NCBI GenBank assembly: GCA_964636095.1 | Contig: CAZWRF010000002.1 | Span: 1-37,262, forward strand | DNA length: 37,262 bases | Origin: CAZWRF01 sp964636095 | GTDB taxonomy: Bacteria; Patescibacteriota; Minisyncoccia; JAHISW01; Tagabacteraceae | Direction: 5' to 3' | In this document: piece after piece, positions 13,201 to 20,766 of the stretch | Numbering within the stretch: position 1 is the first letter of the stretch | Layout: each line of letters opens with the position of its first letter | Program-made: the position numbers and the translations under genes | Notes under the pieces: generated by a model | Databases searched by the model: none | Told to the model about the DNA's origin: nothing | What the model saw: the letters and a program-made list of their open reading frames with translations, nothing else

Positions 13201-14114
13201 AATAATCCCCCCGTTTTTTTGAATGAATTTGCAATTTTTGCTGACTTAACAAACAATACTATACCGACAGCTATCAGTGCAACAGGAAGCACCAGCGCTT
13301 TGTTGAAAGTGTGGCTGACAAAAACAGAATTCAAAACTGCGGTAATAGGCGCGGCTATTACAAGTATGGAGCTTACAATTGTAGCAGGAGCTAGTTTTAG
13401 CGCTTTATACCAGGTAATTACATATCCGAACAGCATTAGACTGCCGAAAATAAGCCAGCTTATTTTCGCCGTGGAAAAATATAAAAGTTCTCCAATTCCG
13501 CCGGTGACGCAGATAAAAACAAGCAAAAACAAAGAGCCAAAAAACATTCTTCCACATGCTACCGTAATTGGAGAGACGGTTTTTAAAACAACTTTTGCGA
13601 TTATACTTTCAATTGCCCAAAGGAAGGTTGCCAAAAAAACCAGCATTTCTCCATAGCCGAATCTAATCTCGTTTGGGGCCGAAAACAAATATACGCCGGC
13701 AAAAAGAATTGCTAATCCAAAAAATTGGACCCATGATATTTTTTCCTTTAAAACGGGAACAGCCAGTAAAGCTATCCAAACAAAAAGGGTCTTGTGGATA
13801 AAAGCTGCGCCGGATGACGATGACAAGGAAAGGCCCTTGAAAAACAAAAGAAAAGGAATGGATCCGCCCACAAGTCCTATGGATACTAGCATAAGCAATT
13901 GTTTTTTTGAAAGTTTCTTCAGTTCTTTATGCTTTTTTAAAATTGCCATAATGGACAAAAAAAGAATTGCCACAGACAAGTTTTTTGCCGTAGTGAAAAT
14001 AGAAGAATCCGACCAAAAAGACAAAGCGAATTTATTGAAAAACACGGAGAACCCGCTTATGAAGGCTGTCGCAAGGGCCAAATATATACCTTTGTTTTTT
14101 AGTGAGTTGTGCAT
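13185..14114 (-). CDS. EamA/DMT-superfamily transporter
   Basis: 309 residues with about ten hydrophobic helices arranged as two EamA repeats. Typical features are the opening GIYLALATAFISGFSVFFNKFAL, the SSSSGAAFIHKTLFVWIALLAVPVLKEKISWVQFFGLAILFAGVYL block closing repeat one, and the matching end of repeat two (AVLNSVFVSH...ALIAVGIVLFV). Family members export amino acids, nucleobases or other small metabolites across the inner membrane; substrate cannot be read from sequence. It is embedded between hypC (16-base overlap) and the DUF6390-like gene (16-base overlap). That invites the guess that it moves something needed for hydrogenase assembly, for instance a metal or ligand precursor. This guess has no direct support. 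Confidence 0.92.
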   Translation of the reverse strand: MHNSLKNKGIYLALATAFISGFSVFFNKFALSFWSDSSIFTTAKNLSVAILFLSIMAILKKHKELKKLSKKQLLMLVSIGLVGGSIPFLLFFKGLSLSSSSGAAFIHKTLFVWIALLAVPVLKEKISWVQFFGLAILFAGVYLFSAPNEIRFGYGEMLVFLATFLWAIESIIAKVVLKTVSPITVACGRMFFGSLFLLVFICVTGGIGELLYFSTAKISWLIFGSLMLFGYVITWYKALKLAPATIVSSILVIAAPITAVLNSVFVSHTFNKALVLPVALIAVGIVLFVKSAKIANSFKKTGGLLWTGS

Positions 14115-14335
14115 GTTTCTGAATTGTGATTTATATTTTTAATCATTTTTAATATTTTTTTGGCTTCTTCTTTTTCAATTTTATTAAGTGCCAAGTCAGC
14201 ATGAACCAAAATGTAGTCTCCTATCTTGGCGTTTTTAATTAGCGATAAGTTTGCTTTATGTGTGTGGTCGCCCGATTGAACAATGGCCCAATCTTTCTCT
14301 ATTTTTATTATTTTGCTTGGTGTAGCTAAGCACAT
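14099..14335 (-). CDS. hypC: HypC/HybG/HupF-family hydrogenase maturation chaperone
   Basis: 78 residues starting MCLATPSKIIKIEKDWAIV. The N-terminal Met-Cys is the family's essential cysteine, which with HypD carries the Fe(CN)2CO group to the large subunit. The middle IGDYILVHADLALNKIEKEEA matches the HypC v-G-d-y-v-l-v-H-x-G-f-A block, with Asp in place of the usual Gly after the His-Ala. It is the only hyp gene in the window; hypA, B, D, E and F must be elsewhere if the pathway is complete. It heads an overlapping three-gene operon that converges on hydA, supporting service to that hydrogenase. No Shine-Dalgarno is visible. Confidence 0.93.
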   Translation of the reverse strand: MCLATPSKIIKIEKDWAIVQSGDHTHKANLSLIKNAKIGDYILVHADLALNKIEKEEAKKILKMIKNINHNSETCTTH

Positions 14336-14380
14336 ATTTTAAAAATTAATGAATATTAATGAATATAATTGCAAATTTTT

Positions 14381-15088
14381 TTATATTTCGTAAATATTTT
14401 CTTTTTTATTTGGTCTTTCTTGGTAAGCCAAAAAGCACAAAAGTATAAAGGCCGTCATTAGTATTCTTGACAAGGCTAGCCGCCAGCCCGTTATGAGTCT
14501 TCCGGCGTCCAAGTATCCGGAAAACAAATAACCTATCAAGGATATGGAGGAAAAAAGCAGATATCCCTCCGAAAGCTTCTTGTTTTTTATCCAGAAAAAG
14601 ATCCTCTTTAGGGCGTCGTATAAAGCTACAATGAATCCCAGAGCCAGCTCTACTTCAAATATAAAAAACGCATTGGATGTAAGCCCGTATTTTACTCCCC
14701 ATTCTGAAAAATTTGGAGCAAGAAGCCCGCCGCTTAAAAGGAAATAAACAAAAAAGGAAGAGGATAAAATATAAATGCCGTAAAAAAACCTTGCAACCCA
14801 CATTTTGCCGGTTGCTCTTAGAAATACGCAATAAACGAGAAGAATGGCGCTAATTATTACAAAAACATAGCTTAAGTAGGCCAATATTTTGGAATAATCC
14901 AATTTGTTCATGTAGCCCATAAAGGAAGAAAGACCGGTTGTAAGCCAAACTATAGCAGTTGCCAGCCAAAACCATCCCAAACGAAGAGCTTCTTTATCGT
15001 CTCTCCACTTTTTTAATATAACGAAAAATGTGGCGAAAGAAACAAATGATATAACCCACGAAGTTAAAGGTATATAGATTTCTGACAT
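14381..15088 (-). CDS. Seven-helix membrane protein, unknown function
   Basis: 235 residues with about seven hydrophobic segments evenly spread across the chain: SWVISFVSFATFFVIL, WFWLATAIVWLTTGLSSF, ILAYLSYVFVIISAILLVYCVFL, FFYGIYILSSSFFVYFLL, FIFEVELALGFIVALY, LLFSSISLIGYLFSG and ILMTAFILLCFLAY. The layout resembles the 7-TM sensory N-terminal regions attached to kinases in other bacteria, but no signalling domain follows. I do not recognise a family. The start ATG follows TATAAT by six bases, as in the sensor-kinase gene. It is divergent from the PHP gene and lies 45 bases upstream of hypC on the same strand, so joint expression with hypC is possible. Confidence 0.82.
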   Translation of the reverse strand: MSEIYIPLTSWVISFVSFATFFVILKKWRDDKEALRLGWFWLATAIVWLTTGLSSFMGYMNKLDYSKILAYLSYVFVIISAILLVYCVFLRATGKMWVARFFYGIYILSSSFFVYFLLSGGLLAPNFSEWGVKYGLTSNAFFIFEVELALGFIVALYDALKRIFFWIKNKKLSEGYLLFSSISLIGYLFSGYLDAGRLITGWRLALSRILMTAFILLCFLAYQERPNKKENIYEI

Positions 15089-15094
15089 GGTTTT

Positions 15095-15100
15095 ATTATA
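15095..15100 (-). promoter_or_regulatory. -10 box TATAAT, leaderless spacing to the 7-helix protein gene
   Basis: Consensus TATAAT on the minus strand, then six bases, then ATG. A start site at the usual distance would fall on the ATG itself. No Shine-Dalgarno is present. Confidence 0.55.
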
Positions 15101-15112
15101 CTATAAACAAGC

Positions 15113-15787
15113 ATGTTGCTGAAAGTGAACTTTCATATGCACACCCGGGAAGACCCGATAGACAAGGTGCCTTATACTATTTATGAGGCTGTTGACTGCG
15201 CCGCAAAAAATAATTTTGATGTTTTGGCCCTTACTTCCCATAGAAGATTTATTTGTAAAAATGAGTACGTTGATTATGCCGCCCAAAAAGGTATTTTGCT
15301 TGTTCCCGGCGTGGAAGCAATGATAGAAAAAAAGGAAGTAATTATTTTAAATTGCGATGAGTCAATAAACGAAATAAAAACCTTCAATGGCTTGAAAGTT
15401 TATAGAGAAAAAAATCCCGATATTTTTGTTTTTGCTCCCCATCCTTTTGTTTTTCACAAAAAAAGTTTGGGTAGAAAACTTCTGGAGAATATAAATTTGT
15501 TTGATGCCGTTGAATTATCCGTTTTTTCAAATTGTATTTTTAATTTCAACAAAAAAGCCTCCGAAGTGGCGAAAAAACACAACAAGCCGCTGATGGCGAC
15601 TTCAGACACTCATTTTTTGGAGGACATAAGGCGCGGGTATATTTTGGCTGACGCAAAAGAAAAAACCGCGGCTGCCGTATTTGAAGCTATAAAAAATAAA
15701 AATTTTGAAAACAGGTTAAACTCCATGGGCGTCTGGTCCATGTTGGAGTTTCGTGCCAAGGCGGGAATAAGAAAATTTTTCAGTTGA
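15113..15787 (+). CDS. PHP-domain metal-dependent phosphoesterase
   Basis: 224 residues with the PHP motifs in order: NFHMHTRED near the start, LALTSHRRF, PGVEAMIE, the FAPHPFVFHKK motif mid-protein and ATSDTHFLEDI near residue 165. These His and Asp residues build the tri-metal site of PHP phosphoesterases. Stand-alone members include YciV (RNase AM), histidinol phosphatase and other phosphate-ester hydrolases; the exact substrate is not resolved. It stands alone between divergent and convergent neighbours, with its stop only two bases from the stop of the PilX-like gene. TATACT and TATAAA lie just before the ATG and no Shine-Dalgarno is seen. Confidence 0.9.
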   Translation: MLLKVNFHMHTREDPIDKVPYTIYEAVDCAAKNNFDVLALTSHRRFICKNEYVDYAAQKGILLVPGVEAMIEKKEVIILNCDESINEIKTFNGLKVYREKNPDIFVFAPHPFVFHKKSLGRKLLENINLFDAVELSVFSNCIFNFNKKASEVAKKHNKPLMATSDTHFLEDIRRGYILADAKEKTAAAVFEAIKNKNFENRLNSMGVWSMLEFRAKAGIRKFFS

Positions 15788-15789
15788 AA

Positions 15790-17217
15790 CTATTCAATCT
15801 CTGTCCATTTGATGGTTTTAAACTCGTCGTCTGAAAACGGCGTTAGCGGCGGCGGGTCAGTCATCAGTTTTCTGTCATAGGAGTTTTGCCTGTCCGCGTA
15901 CCCTCCCACGAAAGTACCGCCGGACGTCCATTTTGTACCGACTCTTTTGTTGCTCACCACCGAGCCGTGCATCTCCAGCGAAGTTTTCTTGCAGTCTGCC
16001 GGATAGTCTGAACACGTGTAATAGTTTCTGCCGAAGTTCCCTTTTTGGGCTATAAAAATTCCGTATAATTTCATTTGATTGGGAGAATAAAGCGGAATAA
16101 GTACGTTGTTTTCTCCTACCGCCAGAAGACCGTCCGATCCGTCCGAGTTGGCGTACGTTATGTTTCCGTTGAGAATAATATCGGTGTCCGTATTCGGGTC
16201 TACAAGGTTGGCGGAAATTACCGACAGCTTTCCTTTGACCGTGCCCTCTATCCATAAATTTGATTCGGCAAAAATCAAACTGCAGTCCTGTGGAGGTGTA
16301 TAATTTTGCAGAAAGTCCTCGCTTTTTATGACGTGATAATCCCAATGCCAGCCCCTATCCGTGTCGTATCCGTAAACTGCGTCTACGGATTTTACAAGAT
16401 AGACATCAAGAGTACCGTCATCCTTAAAGATTATGTGATATCCTTTGCCGTTTGAAGGCTTATCCAAAAATATGCTGTATTTTTTGGCCATTGTTTTCAT
16501 TTGGGCGAGGTCGAGAGATATTCCGTTGAAGTCTATCTGCTGTACGGGAAACTGCCAGAGGCTTTTATCTCCTCCGTCTCCGAATACGCCCGGTTTTACT
16601 TCATAGGGAGACGAGCACCCAAAAGAAGATGTGCAGTTCCAGGTCGGCTGGGCGCTTGTCACAAGAGAATCGCTTTGGCCGTCCATTCTTATTCCTCCGT
16701 TTGAATGGTATTTTCCCTGGATTACTCTGTCTGCTCCAGCCCAAACGCTGTCATTTATGATGTAGGCGTAATCTGCCACAGAAGGTCTGGAGTAACGTAT
16801 TTCTATCTGCCTTGTTACTTTAGGGTCTTCGTAGGTCCATCCTGTCGAGGTGATGTCTATGGCCGTAACAGAATGGCACTGCGTTACTCCGCTGACTTGC
16901 AGGCTGAATTTTCCAATTGCTCCTCCCTCGGGATCCGAGTACTCGTGTTCATAAGAACCGGATTCTCCCGTTCCATCCGTTAAGTCATCGGGATAGTGAG
17001 ACAAAAACCAGCGGTAGTAATTTATGCCTGCTTCCGATATTTGAAGCGCCCTTTCCTTTTCCGTTTTTACCTTTTGAAGATTGTGCTGGGTAAAGACAAA
17101 ACCGAAAGTTCCACCCAGAAGTATCATGAAAATCGCGCCGAAGACCAAAACGAGCAAAACAATAGAACCGTTATTTTTTAGATTTGATTTCTGAGATTTT
17201 ATTTTTTCAATATTCAT
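15790..17217 (-). CDS. PilX-like type IV pilus accessory protein
   Basis: 475 residues. The N-terminal region has a basic stretch, then NNGSIVLLVLVFGAIFMIL, a pilin-like helix of the PilX type (no Glu at position 5 after the Gly), and a polar extension ending with LQISEAGINYYRWFLSHYP, the typical PilX segment that counts residues per helix turn. The remaining 350 residues are a beta-rich, Ser/Asp/Gly-rich extracellular region containing eight or more cysteines, which probably form disulphides outside the cell. It is much longer than classical PilX (about 170-200), so an added adhesive or tip domain is likely. It is the last gene of the pilus operon and overlaps the PulJ-like gene by 11 bases. 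Confidence 0.8.
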   Translation of the reverse strand: MNIEKIKSQKSNLKNNGSIVLLVLVFGAIFMILLGGTFGFVFTQHNLQKVKTEKERALQISEAGINYYRWFLSHYPDDLTDGTGESGSYEHEYSDPEGGAIGKFSLQVSGVTQCHSVTAIDITSTGWTYEDPKVTRQIEIRYSRPSVADYAYIINDSVWAGADRVIQGKYHSNGGIRMDGQSDSLVTSAQPTWNCTSSFGCSSPYEVKPGVFGDGGDKSLWQFPVQQIDFNGISLDLAQMKTMAKKYSIFLDKPSNGKGYHIIFKDDGTLDVYLVKSVDAVYGYDTDRGWHWDYHVIKSEDFLQNYTPPQDCSLIFAESNLWIEGTVKGKLSVISANLVDPNTDTDIILNGNITYANSDGSDGLLAVGENNVLIPLYSPNQMKLYGIFIAQKGNFGRNYYTCSDYPADCKKTSLEMHGSVVSNKRVGTKWTSGGTFVGGYADRQNSYDRKLMTDPPPLTPFSDDEFKTIKWTEIE

Positions 17218-17785
17218 ATAAATTTCTTATTTGCGAGCTTGATCTTAAAGTAAACTCTTCTGGCGGTCTTGCCGGGTCTATGTTTACTATAATATTAACC
17301 TTTACCAGGCGTATGTCAGTGAGATTGCTAAGGTCGGTTACTTCGGTGCTTGAGGCATTGTAGTAGGTAAAAACATGCATATCTCCATTTCTAACATTGT
17401 CTGAGATTATATTTATATCTTCGTTTGCGTTGTTGTACTCCGGAGGGTCGCCAATAGCCTTTGTTACACCCTTTTTTAAATTATATCCGTCTAAAAAATA
17501 GCGGACTTTTTCTATATTTTTGTCCTTGTCAATGTCGCTGTAAAAACTGAAACTTTGCGGCGCGGAGCTTATTACAGGATACGCACCTGTGTCCGAATAA
17601 GTGGCTTCTCTTATTTCTCTCGTCATAATTTCCACTCCTTTTCTGGCGCTGTTTACGGCATAAGCTTGCTCAATGGTGTACGCATTACTTCTGTAGAGAT
17701 GTATTATAAAACCCGAAATAACTCCTATGGCCAATGCAAATATGGAAATGTAAACGAGTGTTTCTATAATAGTTAGGCCTTTCAT
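17207..17785 (-). CDS. PulJ/GspJ-like minor pilin
   Basis: 192 residues with a very short class III prepilin leader, MKG, then LTIIETLVYISIFALAIGVISGFII. Glu5 is present, and cleavage would occur after Gly3. The following NSARKGVEIMTREIREATYSDTG is the characteristic PulJ/GspJ continuation. The C-terminal part is a globular beta-rich domain of about 110 residues. It would be processed by a prepilin peptidase (no pilD in the window) and incorporated in the priming complex at the pilus tip. It is followed by the PilX-like gene with overlap and preceded by the large minor pilin with a nine-base gap. Confidence 0.88.
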   Translation of the reverse strand: MKGLTIIETLVYISIFALAIGVISGFIIHLYRSNAYTIEQAYAVNSARKGVEIMTREIREATYSDTGAYPVISSAPQSFSFYSDIDKDKNIEKVRYFLDGYNLKKGVTKAIGDPPEYNNANEDINIISDNVRNGDMHVFTYYNASSTEVTDLSNLTDIRLVKVNIIVNIDPARPPEEFTLRSSSQIRNLYEY

Positions 17786-17794
17786 GTTTATAGT

Positions 17795-19558
17795 TTATAG
17801 TGGCGACAAAACAATGTTCATTTTTGTTTGTCCGCTGACGTTCACGTTGGACAAACTGAAATCTTGGTATCCAGCCTTTGTTGCTTCAATCGTGTAGTTT
17901 GCAGATGCGGAAAGTGGGGAGAAAAAAGTTTGGCCGCAGCTGTATGATGTTTCCAGCGTTTTGTCGTAACCAGTTTTTTGAAGTCTTACCAATACGCCCG
18001 GTACAAAATTTCCGCTGTTGTCTTCCACCGAAACCAAAAAGGTGTTGTTGGTGTGAGGAACCAAGACTATATCGGTTGTGGCATCGGTTCCTGGAGGTAA
18101 GCTAGCCGGTTGAAACGGGCATATCTCGGAAATGTCATAGCCTGTGGCGGCCCCATTCACCGTTATAAGATAATTATCCCACTCAAGCTCGGCAACATCA
18201 ATAACTCCTTCGCTGTCGGTTGTAAGATCTTCGGAATATTTGTAAATGGGGTTTGAGGATTCATCGGTTCCGGTTATTTTATCCCCTCTCATACTGAAAG
18301 ATAACGATGGCAGTGGAACTCGTCCCGATTCCCAGCTGACCTGCCAGTCGGAAAGAGCAGGCGTCTCGCTGGCGTCAATTGTTGAAAAATCCGCCTTTAG
18401 CCTTATTTCCGGATAGGTCGTTGAAGCCAAACTGGTTAGGTTCACGGGGGAAGTCTCAAATTCCGAGGAATTTCCCGGAAGGTCCGAGTCGGGAACAGCC
18501 TGCCAGCTTGATGAGTAAAAGTAAAGGACCTGGTATTTTATTGTAGTGCTGGCATCTTTTGAGTCGCTCCAGGAAAATTCCGTCCATTGATTCAGTTCCG
18601 AAGGAGTAATGGTTTTTGAAATAATATAGCCGGAAGAAGGATATCCTTCTTCCGGCGTTGATTTCAGAACTGCTTCTCCGCCGGTAATTTCGGTACTGGA
18701 GGTGGCTGAGATTTTACTTTCGTTTGAAAAAGAATCCGTCCATGTGTATGAATCGGCCGGAACGTAAGTTTTTATGGTATCGGATGATAAAAGATCTATT
18801 GAAAAACTTGCTTCGGCAGTTTCCCCCTCAATAATAGTGAGGTTTCCAGGTTGAGGATTGGGATTTTCCGGTGTGGCATCATATGTTTGCGTTGTGCTGT
18901 ATCCTGTTTTACTTACGGTAATTTTGTAGTTTGAGCCGGCTGGAGCACCCGGGAGAATAACTTTTCCGTTGAAGTTGGTTAAAATGAAGATGGAAACGGC
19001 GGGGTCAACGGAATCATTTTCAATCTCAACGATTGCTCCGGCTACGGGCAAGATAGAAGCGTCGAAAACATTTATTTTTAGAGTACCTCCTCCTGCTGTT
19101 GTTTCCATGCTTTTGGGTACAATATCGGAAACAAAAACAACTGATTCGGCGGTATTTTTGTTCTCCCAGCCTATTTCCACCCTTACTCTTTTGTAGTCTG
19201 CCGTAATACCGTTTTCGTCGTCATCACCCTCGCCGTCTGCGGGGTCGTCTATATATTGAATTAATGTGTCGCACGTATAGTCCACGCCGTTTAGATGCAT
19301 GATTTCCGATTGAGGAATGTTGCCGGTCGGAATACCGCCCAACGTACCCACGTCATCGTAGGGAAGGTTTTTTATGGATTCCATTTTATCGTTTGCCAAA
19401 GCGACTGCTCCGGCGCGAAGCCTGGATATCCCCGCCACATTAACGGCGACGCTGAAAGCGGCCGATATTCCTACAAAGACAATAAGCATTAGAGCTACGC
19501 CCACCAAAACGTCTATAAGGGAAAAACCGCTGTTTTTTTTAAACATTTTAGATTCCAC
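17795..19558 (-). CDS. Large PilV-like minor pilin with Carboxypeptidase-regulatory-type repeats
   Basis: 587 residues. The prepilin N terminus is KKNSG followed by FSLIDVLVGVALMLIVFVG, with Asp instead of the usual Glu at position 5. A PilV/PulI-like segment (RLRAGAVALANDKMESIKNLPY) follows. After residue 170 come beta-sandwich domains with carboxypeptidase-regulatory signatures (VFDASILPVAGAIVEIEN, GNFVPGVLVRLQKTG, each with a downstream YTI/YKI...AGY strand) and a central Ser/Thr-rich region. This architecture points to a pilus-tip adhesin or a surface-binding minor pilin. Its start overlaps the pilC stop by 11 bases. An ATG four codons downstream of the first would also be usable. Confidence 0.85.
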   Translation of the reverse strand: MESKMFKKNSGFSLIDVLVGVALMLIVFVGISAAFSVAVNVAGISRLRAGAVALANDKMESIKNLPYDDVGTLGGIPTGNIPQSEIMHLNGVDYTCDTLIQYIDDPADGEGDDDENGITADYKRVRVEIGWENKNTAESVVFVSDIVPKSMETTAGGGTLKINVFDASILPVAGAIVEIENDSVDPAVSIFILTNFNGKVILPGAPAGSNYKITVSKTGYSTTQTYDATPENPNPQPGNLTIIEGETAEASFSIDLLSSDTIKTYVPADSYTWTDSFSNESKISATSSTEITGGEAVLKSTPEEGYPSSGYIISKTITPSELNQWTEFSWSDSKDASTTIKYQVLYFYSSSWQAVPDSDLPGNSSEFETSPVNLTSLASTTYPEIRLKADFSTIDASETPALSDWQVSWESGRVPLPSLSFSMRGDKITGTDESSNPIYKYSEDLTTDSEGVIDVAELEWDNYLITVNGAATGYDISEICPFQPASLPPGTDATTDIVLVPHTNNTFLVSVEDNSGNFVPGVLVRLQKTGYDKTLETSYSCGQTFFSPLSASANYTIEATKAGYQDFSLSNVNVSGQTKMNIVLSPL

Positions 19559-20765
19559 TCATTACGCTATACATCGGTGTTATCATTGATACCGCGAAAA
19601 AGCCCACAACTGTTCCTATCACTATCATGAGAATAGGTTCAATGATAACAGTAAGATTTTTTGTTGTCTCCGAAACTTCTCCTTCGTAGAAAAGAGCAAG
19701 CTTCAAAAGCATATCTGAAAGTTTCCCCGTTTCTTCTCCTACCGCTATCATTTCCCCCACCAGAGGCGGGTATATTTTTTCGTATTTTTTGAATACTGAT
19801 GATATTTTTTCTCCTTTTTTAATTTCTTCTTTTGCCTTTTGAAGGACTCTTTTGTAATGAAAATTCTGAACTACGTCGGTTGTTACGTCCATCGCTTCCA
19901 GTATTTCCACGCCGGAATTGGAAAGCGAAGATAGGGTTCTTGCTGTTCGGGCGGAGTTTATTTTCTGAACCAGAGCCGCTGTTATTGGTAGATGCATGAG
20001 TGCGGTGCCTAGTATTCTTTTGAATCTCTCCGTTCGCCAAACCGATATTAGGGAAAATATCAAAACAATAAAAATCACGATTACCAAAACAAAATTGTGC
20101 AGTATAAAATCGCTGGCTCCTATTATTATTTTTGTACCCAGCGGAAGATCAACCCCCAGCTCCGTAAAAGTGGCGGTAAGTGTGGGTACCACGTAAATCA
20201 GCATCAAAATTCCTATTCCTATCATTGCCATGAAGACGATGCAGGGATATATCATTGCTCCTCTGACTTTTTTTATGAGCTGATACTCTTTGTCCATTTG
20301 GTCGGCTACAAGATTTAGGGATTCGTCCATTTTTCCGCTTTTTTCGCCCGCTTCTACCATGGCTATGGCGAATTTTGGGAAAACTTTTTTATGAACGGCC
20401 ATGCTTGAGCTTATGCTATTTCCCTTAATTATGTTTGAGTGCACTTCCTCAATGACTTTTTGCAAGTTTTTATTTTTTGTTTGCCGTATAAGGACTTCCA
20501 TGGCTCTTGAAGTGGTTAGCCCGGCGTTTATCATTATAGACAGGTTTCTGAAAAAGAGCATTTTTTCGGAGAGTTTTATTCGGCCGATAAAACTATCAAG
20601 AAAGCCAAGCTTGGTTTTCAGCCCCTCTTTCTTCGCGTGGACAATAATGTAACCCTCTCTTTTAAGATCGGCGGCCAGGGCCAGTTCGTTTTCCGCTTCT
20701 CGTGTTTCTTCTATTTCTCCCCCGCTTCCGTCAATTTTTTGCGCTTTAAATTTATAAATAGGCAT
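19548..20765 (-). CDS. pilC: Type IV pilus inner-membrane platform protein PilC (GspF family)
   Basis: 405 residues with two GspF repeats, each a cytoplasmic helical bundle followed by membrane helices. Diagnostic elements are the N-terminal YKFKAQKIDGSGGEIEE, FFRNLSIMINAGLTTSRAMEVL, FPKFAIAMVEAGEKSGKMDESL, and in the second repeat ALVQKINSARTARTLSSLSNSGV and PPLVGEMIAVGEETGKLSDML. It is of normal length and intact. It forms the platform on which PilB drives pilin assembly. It starts one base after the pilB stop, so the two are translationally coupled. Confidence 0.96.
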   Translation of the reverse strand: MPIYKFKAQKIDGSGGEIEETREAENELALAADLKREGYIIVHAKKEGLKTKLGFLDSFIGRIKLSEKMLFFRNLSIMINAGLTTSRAMEVLIRQTKNKNLQKVIEEVHSNIIKGNSISSSMAVHKKVFPKFAIAMVEAGEKSGKMDESLNLVADQMDKEYQLIKKVRGAMIYPCIVFMAMIGIGILMLIYVVPTLTATFTELGVDLPLGTKIIIGASDFILHNFVLVIVIFIVLIFSLISVWRTERFKRILGTALMHLPITAALVQKINSARTARTLSSLSNSGVEILEAMDVTTDVVQNFHYKRVLQKAKEEIKKGEKISSVFKKYEKIYPPLVGEMIAVGEETGKLSDMLLKLALFYEGEVSETTKNLTVIIEPILMIVIGTVVGFFAVSMITPMYSVMSGI

Positions 20766-20766
20766 A

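Noticed and set aside
13793..13801. Exact DnaA box (TTATCCACA, minus strand) in the EamA gene
   Set aside because: Isolated, inside coding sequence, with no second box or origin-like features nearby; expected by chance in this length.
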